Positions 22,093-29,753 of a DNA stretch of 29,753 nucleotides are shown here, piece by piece. The notes beneath the pieces are model-generated. The model was not told the DNA's origin. It made no database searches and worked only from the letters and a program-made list of their open reading frames with translations. The DNA is from CAYGVT01 sp964353355 (GTDB lineage: Archaea; Thermoplasmatota; DTKX01; GCA-020343715), in assembly GCA_964353355.1 (NCBI GenBank), contig CAYGVT010000122.1, positions 1-29,753 of the forward strand. Direction: 5' to 3'. Each line of letters starts with the position of its first letter. Positions within the stretch are counted from its first letter, which is position 1. The position numbers were made by a program, and so were the translations under genes.

Positions 22093-22500
22093 CTACTGCG
22101 GCGGTGGCGGGGCGTAGCCCGGCGGTGGCGGGGCGTACCCCGGCGGGGGCGGTGCGTAGCCCGGCGGTGGGGCGGCGGGCATCTTGGGCCTCACGACGAG
22201 GTAGATGATGAGGCCGATGAGGCCAAGCAGGATGACAACGATAAGCCACAGTACCCCGTTCGCGCCCCTCTTCTCGGCGTCCTTGTACACCCAGATGGCG
22301 ATTAGGATGAAGATGATCCACATGACGACGACGACGATGAGGCACACGCCCGCGAACAGTCCAGCCATCATGCCCGCGTCCTCGGCATCTGTATTGTTCA
22401 GGTCATCCAGGAACGCCGCCATTGCGGTGCCGGCCGTGGCGACGAGCATCAGTATCGCTCCCAGCGCAAGATATCCAGTTAACCTTCCCACAAGGTCCAC
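22093..22500 (-). CDS. Small membrane protein with extra N-terminal helix, paralogue F
   Basis: 135 residues from a GTG at 22500, at the predicted transcription start. It has an additional hydrophobic helix (about 9-30), an acidic linker (DDLNNTDAEDAG), then the family core: a helix around 46-70, loop YKDAEKRGANG and the common second helix ending YLVVRPKMP. The tail is short and regular: APPPPGY repeated three times and ending PPPPQ. Having three helices instead of two may reverse the topology of its N-terminus relative to the others. Function unknown. Confidence 0.85.
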   Translation of the reverse strand: MDLVGRLTGYLALGAILMLVATAGTAMAAFLDDLNNTDAEDAGMMAGLFAGVCLIVVVVMWIIFILIAIWVYKDAEKRGANGVLWLIVVILLGLIGLIIYLVVRPKMPAAPPPGYAPPPPGYAPPPPGYAPPPPQ

Positions 22501-22520
22501 CCAGCATCGGATTGTCTGAT

Positions 22521-22540
22521 GCGTTCTTAAGTCTTGCTAC
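22521..22540 (-). promoter_or_regulatory. Box A promoter for paralogue F
   Basis: GTAGCAAGACTTAAGAACGC on the minus strand; the CTTAAG core is about 28 bases before the GTG at 22500. Confidence 0.45.
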
Positions 22541-22585
22541 CGCGGGCACGATCGCGAGGGGGTCCGTGCGCCACTGGCGCCATGC

Positions 22586-22600
22586 GACACCTTTTTATAG
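22586..22600 (+). promoter_or_regulatory. Box A promoter for ribosomal protein eS17
   Basis: CGACACCTTTTTATAG; the TTTTTATA core predicts initiation near 22620, with GGAGGG (22628-22633) as ribosome-binding site in the short leader. Confidence 0.6.
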
Positions 22601-22638
22601 AGGCAGCCCATTCCCGACATCCCCCTAGGAGGGAATGG

Positions 22639-22833
22639 ATGGGCAACATCCGAGGAACGTACATCAAGCGCGTCGCCGTAATGTTGCTGAAGACCCACCC
22701 GCAGCTCTTCAGCGAGGACTTCCAGCACAACAAGATCATGGTGGGGCGCGTGACGGACGTCCGGCACAAGCGCATGCGAAACCGCATCGCGGGCTACGTC
22801 ACCACCCTCAAGAAGCGGAAGCCCATCGCCTAG
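22639..22833 (+). CDS. rps17e: 30S ribosomal protein eS17 (S17e)
   Basis: 64 residues beginning MGNIRGTYIKRVAVMLLKTH and ending KKRKPIA. The MGNIR start, the DFQHNK segment and the RNRIAGYVT segment are diagnostic of archaeal S17e, and the length is normal. The ATG at 22639 is preferred over an out-of-frame ATG at 22635 and has GGAGGG just upstream. The gene is alone, with its own strong box A. It lies immediately beside the membrane-protein array but is oriented away from it, which marks the edge of the accessory block. Confidence 0.95.
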   Translation: MGNIRGTYIKRVAVMLLKTHPQLFSEDFQHNKIMVGRVTDVRHKRMRNRIAGYVTTLKKRKPIA

Positions 22834-22922
22834 GGCGGACACCTTCTCCAGCACTCAAGGCCCAGTTCGGACAGTGCGAACCCTGGCCCGGCATCCACGC
22901 GGATGCGTGCCATCTACCAACC

Positions 22923-24401
22923 CTACTTCCTCGTCCACCAGGGTACGTGCCGCCCGAGCACCCCGGGCATCTCCGCGACCACATCGGTGGCGAGCATCGA
23001 GTGCCCGACCTTGGCGAGCGCCGCGTCGCCCGCCGCCCCCACGACGAACGCGGCCGCGCGCGCCGCGTCGAACGGGCGCATGCCCTTGGCGAGGAAGGCC
23101 CCCACGACGCCCGCGAGCACGTCCCCGGTGCCGCCGGTCGCCATCGCGGCGTTGCCCGTGTCGTTGAGCTTGACGCGCGTCCCGTCCGAGATGACGTCGA
23201 GGGGCGCCTTTACCAGCAGCGTGCAGCCCAGCCGGTAGGCCACCGCCCTCACCGCCTCGTTCCTGCCCTCCCCCTCGGGCGGCAGCGGGGAGCCGGCGAT
23301 GCGGCCGTACTCGCCCGAGTGCGGCGTGAGCACCACGCTCGGACCCCGGGGCAGCCTCTCGGCGCCCGCGATGGCCCGCAGCGCGTCCGCGTCGACGACA
23401 ACGGGCTTGCCCTCCGTGACGAGCGAGACGTAGGCGGCGCGTGCGAACTCGAGCGTCGCCGGCTCGGCGCCGATGCCGGGACCGAGCACGACCGCGCCCA
23501 CCCCCGACCACAGGCCCTGGACCTCCTCGGAATGCGCGGGCTCGAACCGCACCGCGGACCTGCCGCCGATCCCGTGCACGATCAAGTCGAGCGAGTGCGC
23601 CCTCACGACGTCCGCGACCGCGCCCGGCACGGCCAGGAACGCGAGGTCGACGCCCGCGCGGTGGGCTGCGAGCGCGCAAAGCGTCGGCGCGCCGTGGTAG
23701 GGCCCACCTCCCACGACGAGCACGGTGCCGCGCTCGCGCTTGTGCGCGTCCCTCGCCACGGCGGGCACGAGCAGCAGCTCGCCCGGCCCCGTGAGCCTCA
23801 CGGCGTCGGGCGGCACGCCGATGGGCTTGACGACCACATTGCCGCACTCGGCCCCCATGCCCTCCTTGGGCGCGTGGAACGTGACCGTGACCTCCGGCCG
23901 CACGGCCATCTCGGTCCCCCAGCCGGAGGGAACGTCCACGGACACGACGCGCTTGCCTGACGCGTTGATGGCCCTGATGGCCTCCGCGTAGGACCCGCGC
24001 GGAGCGCCCTCGGCCCCCACGCCGAGCAGCGCGTCGACGACGAAGTCGGCCTTGGCGAGCAGCTCGCCGATGGGCGCAGGCGGCGCGTGTATGGGCACGC
24101 CCTCCAGCTCGGCCCGCTGCAGGTTGGTGCGCGCGATGCCGGTGCGCACCTGGTCCGCGCTCCTCACGAGCACCACATCGACTTTGGACTTGCCATGGAG
24201 GTGTCGCGCGGCCACGAACCCGTCGCCGCCGTTGTTGCCCGAGCCGCAGAGCACGACGACCCTCTTGCCCTTCGCCCCGAGCTCGAGCAGGTGCTCCGCC
24301 AACCCCAGGCCCGCGTTCTCCATGAGCGTGAGCGTGGGCACGCCCCGGTGCTCCGAGTTGGCATCGAGCACGCGGACCTCATCGAGGCTGATGGGCTCCA
24401 T
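22923..24401 (-). CDS. nnrDE: Bifunctional NAD(P)H-hydrate repair enzyme (epimerase + ADP-dependent dehydratase)
   Basis: 492 residues from the ATG at 24401; an in-frame ATG at 24419 adds six. The N-terminal YjeF_N epimerase domain (1 to about 205) has the NADPHX-binding NNGGDG (56-61) and catalytic-region DALLGVG and DVPSGW. The C-terminal ribokinase-like dehydratase (about 215-485) has VVGGGPYHGA, LGPGIG, VVDADAL, LTPHSGE and TGGTGDVLAG (422-431). Together they re-epimerise and dehydrate damaged NADH and NADPH hydrates in the cytoplasm. The fused form is usual in archaea and many bacteria. It is monocistronic by appearance, with a box A 30-40 bases upstream. Confidence 0.95.
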   Translation of the reverse strand: MEPISLDEVRVLDANSEHRGVPTLTLMENAGLGLAEHLLELGAKGKRVVVLCGSGNNGGDGFVAARHLHGKSKVDVVLVRSADQVRTGIARTNLQRAELEGVPIHAPPAPIGELLAKADFVVDALLGVGAEGAPRGSYAEAIRAINASGKRVVSVDVPSGWGTEMAVRPEVTVTFHAPKEGMGAECGNVVVKPIGVPPDAVRLTGPGELLLVPAVARDAHKRERGTVLVVGGGPYHGAPTLCALAAHRAGVDLAFLAVPGAVADVVRAHSLDLIVHGIGGRSAVRFEPAHSEEVQGLWSGVGAVVLGPGIGAEPATLEFARAAYVSLVTEGKPVVVDADALRAIAGAERLPRGPSVVLTPHSGEYGRIAGSPLPPEGEGRNEAVRAVAYRLGCTLLVKAPLDVISDGTRVKLNDTGNAAMATGGTGDVLAGVVGAFLAKGMRPFDAARAAAFVVGAAGDAALAKVGHSMLATDVVAEMPGVLGRHVPWWTRK

Positions 24402-24421
24402 CGGCCGTTGGGAGCGCATAA

Positions 24422-24440
24422 TGCGGCCAAATATGTTTGC
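24422..24440 (-). promoter_or_regulatory. Box A promoter for nnrDE
   Basis: GCAAACATATTTGGCCGCA on the minus strand predicts initiation near 24408, which favours the ATG at 24401 over the one at 24419. Confidence 0.45.
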
Positions 24441-24850
24441 ATGTGAACCAGAGGGGTTCCGGCGATATGGGTGCCGTACATGCCAGAGCGTGGAACCTCC
24501 ATGGGAACGACGGGCCAGGCCAGCGCACCCCTTGCGGGTGCCAGTACAGCCAGTTCATCAAAATCTATTCCAAACACTAGTTATATCCTCTCGCCCCTAA
24601 ATGTGGTTGGAAAAAGGAGGACCGGTCGAGAGCGGCAGGGTAGTTTCCCTGAAATGCTTCTTAAGACCCTTCCTCCCCAGAAGAGTCGCGAAGAGAACCG
24701 AGTTCCCCTCTCCCCCAGAGATCCCGAGAACCGCCGCCCGCGCCCGCCTCCTTTTTCCATCTCTTCTCAAACAACGATTGTCGAGCTCTGGCCCAGCTCA
24801 TTGATGCGGGCCGTGTCCTGAACCACACCGGCTTGCAGCCCACATATCCA
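24441..24850. other. Intergenic region without a convincing gene
   Basis: About 410 bases with lower G+C than the flanks. A TATA-like GTTATATCC (24579-24587) lies just before an ATG at 24601 opening 67 codons, but the product is unconvincing. A hairpin CAGGG-TAGTTT-CCCTG (24636-24651) sits inside a possible GGAGG/CCTCC pairing (24616-24620 with 24672-24676), so a small RNA is conceivable. Nothing here is recognised as a known RNA family. Confidence 0.4.
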
Positions 24851-24851
24851 G

Positions 24852-24866
24852 ACATTTTATATCACC
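24852..24866 (+). promoter_or_regulatory. Box A promoter for the kelch/Ig surface protein
   Basis: ACATTTTATATCACC; its centre is about 27 bases before the ATG at 24886 and no Shine-Dalgarno intervenes, so the mRNA should be leaderless. Confidence 0.6.
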
Positions 24867-24885
24867 GGATCATCATTGTGCGACC

Positions 24886-27800
24886 ATGGGAAAGGCCAGG
24901 GTTTGGCCCACGGTCTGGTGCCTCTGCTGTCTCCAGCTGCTTTTGATGCAAGCGTTCCCGGTCCAAGGAGGGAGCGAGTTCAAGCTGTCCGGGAATGGCC
25001 TTGGCACAGGCACGATGGATGGGGTCATCCTCGACAACGAGACCATCGTCTTGGAGCTCGGCGACTCGTCGCTCGGCAACTGGACCGAGATGATGGCAGG
25101 GTATCCCTCCGCCCGCGAAGAGCCCAATTTCGTATATGACGACCGGGACGGGGCGCTGGCGCTCTTCGGGGGTCAGAACTCGATATTCAACTCTATCCAT
25201 GACTGCATCTGGCTGTACAACATGACGAGGAACCGGTGGTCCCCCATGCCCGGTTGCGGCACCCTGCCGATCCCCGCGAAGGGCATGATGGCCTACGACA
25301 GTTGGCACGGGGCATTCGTGTTCTTCGGGGGAATTGGCATGTCCGGCTCGGCCAGTATGACGTACATCTTCAACGTCACCGCGAAGGAATGGAAGAGGAT
25401 GCGTCCGGCTCAATCACCATCCCCCAGGGCATATTCCGCCATGGCGTTCGACGAGAGGAACGGGGTCACCGTGCTGTTCGGAGGGGACGGGTCATCGGAC
25501 AACCTCAACGACACATGGACCTACAACCTCACGACCGACACATGGACGGAGATGAACCCCGCTACCGCCCCGCCTCCTCGAGAGGCCATGCTCATGGCAT
25601 TCGACAAGGCCGCCGGCGTCACCGTCATGCACAGCGGCAGGGCCGGTTCCGGGGGGGATTACGGTGACACCTGGCTGTACAACACCAGCAACAACACCTG
25701 GTGGAGGGCCCTCTCGAGCGGCGGGCCTGGCAGCAATCGCAACACGATGGCCTACGACGATGCGGACAGGCTCGAGCTCGTCTTCGTAGATGGCAGCTCC
25801 TCGGTCATGGCCTACAACATCAGCGCGAACACGTGGACGTCGTTGAATCCCCCTTCGAAACCACCAGTGTACATGGGCCGAGGGATGGGGTACGACATCG
25901 CGAACGGGGCTATGGTCATCACGGGGGGATTCACGCGAAAGCCGAACGACGACATCGTCATTTATGATGAGCTCTGGAGCTACAACCTGAGCCAGAACGC
26001 CTGGAAGCACATCACCAAGCCGAAGGAGATCCCCTCGCCGAGGCATAGCCATGCGATGTCCTATGACGAGGCGGGGGCCAAGGCGGTAATGTTCGGTGGC
26101 GAGAACTCCAGCTCAAGCAGCTACCAGCTGGGGGACACGTGGACGTACGACCTCGCCACCAACGCATGGTCACTGAAGTCTCCCGCGAAATCGCCACCCT
26201 CGAGGCGCGCTCACGGCATGGTCTACTGTCCTGGCCCGAACGTCACGGTGCTGTTCGGCGGGAACAGCTATGCGGGCCACACATCGTTCAATGACACATG
26301 GACATACGACCTGGCCACGGATGCTTGGAAGGAGATGATGCCCCCCGACGCACCTCCCAACCAGAACAGCCCCGGGATGGCCTACGACGAATCCCACGGG
26401 GTCGTCGTCCTGCTCACTAGAGAACGGGCCACATGGACCTATAACATCTCAACGAACACCTGGATGGACATGGCACCGACCTCTATCCCGGAGGTCAGGT
26501 ACGAGTACAGGCTGGTCTACGACCGGGCACATGACACGATCGTGGCCGTCCTCGGTGTACAGTCCGGCGAGGGCCCATGGAGGACCTATAACTACACGGA
26601 TGTTTGGACGTACGATCTGGACGCGAACTCATGGACGAACAGGAGCCCGACCCGCTCGCCCCTGTCGAGGACCGGTTACGAGGTCCTGTATGACAGCGCG
26701 CGCGGGGAGACCGTGATGTTCGGGGGTGGACACCCCTACTACAACGGCACTACGTGGCAGTCGAGCCGCGATGGGATGCTCTGGAGGTACAACCTCACGA
26801 CGAACGTCTGGACCTCGGAGGCCCTCCCCACCGAGCTCGGGGACAGGAGTCAATGCCCGACGGTCTACATCGAGGAGGGTAGGTCGATGGTGACCTTCGG
26901 CGGCTCCTCGCGGAGCAAGGATTTCCTGGGCGACACGTGGGCGTTCAACATCGTCGCCTACGCGCCCGAGGGTACCTACGTTGGCCCCAAGCACGACACC
27001 GGCGGGACCTCGTACTACGGGACCCTGGACTGGACGGCGGACGTCACCCCGGACACATACTTGGGGCTCCAGGTCAGGACGGCCGAAACGCAGGGGAGCC
27101 TCAACCTCACACCGTTCGCAGGCCCGGACGGTACGGGTGCGAGCTTCTACGAGACCCCCGGCGAATGGGTCGCCCGGGCGCACAACGCCAGCAGGTGGCT
27201 CCAGTGGAGGGCCCTACTCGCAACATGGGACCCCATGGGCACCCCCGCCATCCACGAGGTGTCCATCAAGTACAACCGCATCCACAACCTCACGCTGGCA
27301 TCGCCTGGGGGCGGGGAGAATTGGACCGGCCGGCATGATATCTTATGGAGCACCACTGACCCGGACGGCGACGCGATGGCGTTCGACATCCTGCTCGTCA
27401 ACGGGACCGCAACATGGACGATCGCCTCCAACCTGGCCAACGGCACGACGTCCTGGTCGTGGGACGTACCGCGCACCGTGTACGGGTTCTTCTGCGTCAC
27501 GGTGGTCGCACGCGACACGAACTCGATGGTACCTCTCACGGTGAGGGCGACATCCGGACCGGTCGCGCTCAACCACCACACACCGGTGGTCGAGCTTGTC
27601 TCGCCCCTCGACGGCGCGGAGGTGAGCACCACCGAGGTCGACCTCCTGTGGAACGCGACCGACGAGGACGACGACCTGCTCGATTGCTACGTGTTCATCT
27701 CGAACAGGTCCTTCTCCGTCTCGGACCTGCCGCCCTCCATCGCGGTGGTCCGAGGGAACGCCTACCGCGCGACGGGCTTGAACGACGGGGAGATCTACAG

Positions 27801-29208
27801 CTGGACCGTCCTAGCCAGCGACAGGCACGAGAACAGCACGGTGCCCGCGGTGCGCTCCTTCACGGTGAGGCTGCCACCGCCCCCGAACCATCCGCCGGTG
27901 GTCGTCCTCGCCTCCCCTGATGACGGCGCCGTCCTGGATGGGGAGCCGGCGACGTTGGCTTGGAACGGGACCGACGAAGACGGGGACGCGCTTCACTACA
28001 GCGTCATGCTGCTACCCAGCAGGTTCGACCTCAGCGACCTGCCCGAACCGCTCGCGGAGACGAACGCGACCTCTATCGGATTCGCCGGGCTGGTGGATGG
28101 GACCACGTACTATTGGACCGTTATGGTGAGCGACGGGGAGTTCATCGCGCTCGCTGGCGAGGTCCGGCATTTCACGCTGTCGCTCCCCCGTCCGAACCAT
28201 CCGCCCACGACGACCCTGGTCGCACCCTTCGACGGAGAGGAGGAACCGAACACCACCGTCGTGCTCCAGTGGGCGGGCGGGGACGAGGACGGGGACCCGG
28301 TACGCTACTATCTCGTACTGGCGGACGCACCCTTCACAACATCCGCACTGCCGGCCCGCCTCGCAGTGGTGGATGCAACGGCCTACACGGTCGTCGGCCT
28401 CGCCAACGGCACGACCTACTACTGGACGGTCGTGCCGAATGACGGGAAGGTCAACGGTACGACCGTCACAATCTGGTCCTTCACGGTGATGGTGCCATCA
28501 CCCCCGCCTCCCCCGGTCAACCATGCCCCCATGATCTCGGGCCCCGCCCATGTGGCCGTCGAAGCGGGCCATGTGCTGAGAGCGAAGGTCAACGCGACCG
28601 ACGAGGATGGGGACCCCCTTGTCTTCTCGCTGCTCCCGTCCGGCCTGGGCATCATGCTCAACAGCTCGTCGGGCGAGCTCGAGTGGCTGACGACGACCGC
28701 TCACGTGGGCAACCACACGGTCAACGTCAGCGTGTCCGATGGGAGGGGTGGCTCTGATTCCCTCTCCATGGTCGTCGAGGTCCTCGCCCCTGTCCCCCCG
28801 CCCCCCGAAAGGAGGCCGGCCATCCGCATATCCACGCCGACGAATGGCTCAAGGTTCAGGGAAGGCAGAAGCGGGAGCATCAACATGACAGGGACGGCCA
28901 TCAATGGTTCACGCCCCCTGGAGAGGGTACAGGTCCGTATCGATGGGGGGCAGTGGATCGATGCGAGCGGCCTCGACCGATGGTGGCACAGCATCGACTT
29001 GCGAGCGCTCGACGTCGGGACGCATGAGATCGAGGCGAGGGCATTCGACGGGACCAACTATTCCGACAATGCCACCGCGAAGTTCGATGTGCGGTCCTCG
29101 GAGCAGCGGGTCAAGCCCCCCGTCGGATTGTTGCTCCTCATGGTCATCATGCTCGCGATAGGTATGGCCCTACTCGCGCGCAGGTTCATGCGCAAGCAGG
29201 CCCTGTAG
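24886..29208 (+). CDS. Large kelch-repeat / Ig-like surface protein with C-terminal membrane anchor
   Basis: 1440 residues. A signal peptide (1-29) is followed by about ten kelch-type blades (about 55-690), each with a VTVLFGG-like strand and a DTWTYNLxTxTW strand, forming one or two beta-propellers. Next is a beta-rich domain (about 690-790), a GGGENW-type domain (about 800-890) and three related FnIII/Ig-like domains each opening NHxPxVxLxSPxDG and containing NGTDEDGD. After these come a putative Ig domain (about 1205-1300), one more Ig-like domain, then a single helix (about 1412-1432) with a basic RRFMRKQAL end. Many N-x-S/T sequons suggest N-glycosylation. It is an archaeal cell-surface protein, probably for adhesion or binding; the ligand is unknown. 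It is flanked by gaps and appears monocistronic. Confidence 0.92.
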   Translation: MGKARVWPTVWCLCCLQLLLMQAFPVQGGSEFKLSGNGLGTGTMDGVILDNETIVLELGDSSLGNWTEMMAGYPSAREEPNFVYDDRDGALALFGGQNSIFNSIHDCIWLYNMTRNRWSPMPGCGTLPIPAKGMMAYDSWHGAFVFFGGIGMSGSASMTYIFNVTAKEWKRMRPAQSPSPRAYSAMAFDERNGVTVLFGGDGSSDNLNDTWTYNLTTDTWTEMNPATAPPPREAMLMAFDKAAGVTVMHSGRAGSGGDYGDTWLYNTSNNTWWRALSSGGPGSNRNTMAYDDADRLELVFVDGSSSVMAYNISANTWTSLNPPSKPPVYMGRGMGYDIANGAMVITGGFTRKPNDDIVIYDELWSYNLSQNAWKHITKPKEIPSPRHSHAMSYDEAGAKAVMFGGENSSSSSYQLGDTWTYDLATNAWSLKSPAKSPPSRRAHGMVYCPGPNVTVLFGGNSYAGHTSFNDTWTYDLATDAWKEMMPPDAPPNQNSPGMAYDESHGVVVLLTRERATWTYNISTNTWMDMAPTSIPEVRYEYRLVYDRAHDTIVAVLGVQSGEGPWRTYNYTDVWTYDLDANSWTNRSPTRSPLSRTGYEVLYDSARGETVMFGGGHPYYNGTTWQSSRDGMLWRYNLTTNVWTSEALPTELGDRSQCPTVYIEEGRSMVTFGGSSRSKDFLGDTWAFNIVAYAPEGTYVGPKHDTGGTSYYGTLDWTADVTPDTYLGLQVRTAETQGSLNLTPFAGPDGTGASFYETPGEWVARAHNASRWLQWRALLATWDPMGTPAIHEVSIKYNRIHNLTLASPGGGENWTGRHDILWSTTDPDGDAMAFDILLVNGTATWTIASNLANGTTSWSWDVPRTVYGFFCVTVVARDTNSMVPLTVRATSGPVALNHHTPVVELVSPLDGAEVSTTEVDLLWNATDEDDDLLDCYVFISNRSFSVSDLPPSIAVVRGNAYRATGLNDGEIYSWTVLASDRHENSTVPAVRSFTVRLPPPPNHPPVVVLASPDDGAVLDGEPATLAWNGTDEDGDALHYSVMLLPSRFDLSDLPEPLAETNATSIGFAGLVDGTTYYWTVMVSDGEFIALAGEVRHFTLSLPRPNHPPTTTLVAPFDGEEEPNTTVVLQWAGGDEDGDPVRYYLVLADAPFTTSALPARLAVVDATAYTVVGLANGTTYYWTVVPNDGKVNGTTVTIWSFTVMVPSPPPPPVNHAPMISGPAHVAVEAGHVLRAKVNATDEDGDPLVFSLLPSGLGIMLNSSSGELEWLTTTAHVGNHTVNVSVSDGRGGSDSLSMVVEVLAPVPPPPERRPAIRISTPTNGSRFREGRSGSINMTGTAINGSRPLERVQVRIDGGQWIDASGLDRWWHSIDLRALDVGTHEIEARAFDGTNYSDNATAKFDVRSSEQRVKPPVGLLLLMVIMLAIGMALLARRFMRKQAL

Positions 29209-29373
29209 CGCCCATAGAATGGATGGTAGTGGTCCCTCATCGGTCTGCCCCAGCGTAGTGAGCCCACCCTCCGACCCATCCGCGATGTCCGCGCATGGCC
29301 CCATTGCCAAAACTCCACCCAGGCTCTCAACCCCATCATGCGGAAGGAGCGCGCCCCGTCCGCGGCAAGCCAT

Positions 29374-29386
29374 GAACCTTTTTCTC
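29374..29386 (+). promoter_or_regulatory. Box A-like promoter for the methyltransferase gene
   Basis: GAACCTTTTTCTC, about 30 bases before the GTG at 29410; weaker than the others because it lacks the TTTAA/TATA core. Confidence 0.35.
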
Positions 29387-29409
29387 CCGCGACCGCCTTC
29401 CAAGGGGCC

Positions 29410-29753
29410 GTGAAGCCCCCGCCCTCCGACTACGACGCCATCTCGCGGTACTATGACCGCGTCCGGGGCTTCGGCCCGGAATACCACCGCGGGTGGGTCG
29501 AGCGCATCCTGCTCCACGGCGACCTCGAGCGGCGCCCACGCCTCCTCGACGTGGGCTGCGGCACGGGGCGCTACGCTTGCATCCTCTCTGGGAGGCTCGG
29601 CCGGCCCGTGTACGGCCTGGACCTCTCCGCGGGCATGCTCGAGAAGGCCCGCGAGCGGGCGGCCGGGGAGGGCGCGGACGCGAGGTTCGTCCAGGGCGAC
29701 GCGCTCGCGATGCCCTTCCGCGACGCGTCCTTCGACGCCGCGACGCTCTTCCT
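29410..29753 (+). CDS. Class I SAM-dependent methyltransferase (C-terminus beyond window)
   Basis: 114 codons are visible before the right edge. The start is a GTG at 29410, close after AAGGGG and near the predicted transcription start. The SAM-binding motif I is LLDVGCGTGRY (residues about 46-56); the acidic end of strand 2 is in VYGLDLSAGML, and the post-II/III pattern FVQGDALAMPFRDASFD is typical of the UbiE/Methyltransf_11 group. The N-terminal AISRYYDRV helix is also common there. The substrate cannot be inferred without the missing C-terminal part. Confidence 0.9.
   Translation, partial: MKPPPSDYDAISRYYDRVRGFGPEYHRGWVERILLHGDLERRPRLLDVGCGTGRYACILSGRLGRPVYGLDLSAGMLEKARERAAGEGADARFVQGDALAMPFRDASFDAATLF

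Noticed and set aside
22923..23500. Plus-strand Arg/Pro-rich open frames
   Set aside because: They are antisense to the dehydratase domain of nnrDE.
24601..24804. 67-codon plus-strand ORF after a TATA-like element
   Set aside because: Residue composition is random-looking and no domain or ribosome-binding site is seen; kept only as a note on the intergenic region.

Overview
The window is about 30 kb of very GC-rich archaeal chromosome. Archaeal markers are the RIO1 kinase, a Pno1-like KH protein, ribosomal proteins eS17 and eL37, an archaeal Sm-like (LSm) protein, a 6-hydroxymethylpterin diphosphokinase of the MptE type and a DUF6015-like protein. A/T-rich box A (TATA) elements sit about 25 bases upstream of many start codons, so many transcripts look leaderless or nearly so. 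Membrane-anchored proteins with two C-terminal winged helices, and the small-gene content, fit a GC-rich Thermoplasmatota lineage best. That placement is inferred from gene content only.

Layout. 1-5350 (minus): a probable two-gene operon of surface proteins. One is a beta-helix/Ig-like ectodomain joined through a membrane segment to two winged-helix DNA-binding domains. The other is a secreted FG-GAP/VCBS propeller protein that runs off the left edge. 5675-8236 (plus): RIO1 kinase, KH protein (ATGA overlap) and an unrecognised coiled-coil protein. 8250-8596: a small beta-grasp protein ending in Gly-Gly, divergent from tRNA-Ser(CGA). 8695-11238 (minus): a P-type cation ATPase. 11497-12252 (plus): a zinc-ribbon protein and a GNAT acetyltransferase. 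12249-13523 (minus): a CDF metal transporter and tRNA-Ala(GGC). 13598-15404 (minus): LSm - eL37 - PurF operon. 15488-17446 (minus): a large site-2-type intramembrane protease. 17602-18512: DUF6015-like gene and cutA, divergent from one palindromic promoter. 18519-19319 (minus): MptE. 19522-19725 (plus): a small zinc-ribbon protein.

19795-22500 is the accessory highlight: five paralogous small membrane proteins plus one relic, all on the minus strand. Nearly all have their own promoter. They share a two-helix membrane core followed by Pro/Gly/Tyr/Gln-rich tails of very different length, some built from an expanding 18-base repeat and some apparently shortened by nonsense codons.

22639-29753: ribosomal protein eS17, the bifunctional NAD(P)HX repair enzyme, a gene-poor gap of about 480 bases, a 1440-residue kelch/Ig-like surface protein with a C-terminal membrane anchor, and the start of a SAM-dependent methyltransferase cut by the right edge.

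The housekeeping genes group into ribosome biogenesis/RNA (RIO1, KH, LSm, eL37, eS17), purine and cofactor metabolism (PurF, MptE, NnrDE) and metal handling (P-type ATPase, CDF, CutA). The surface and sensor proteins and the paralogue array look lineage-specific.
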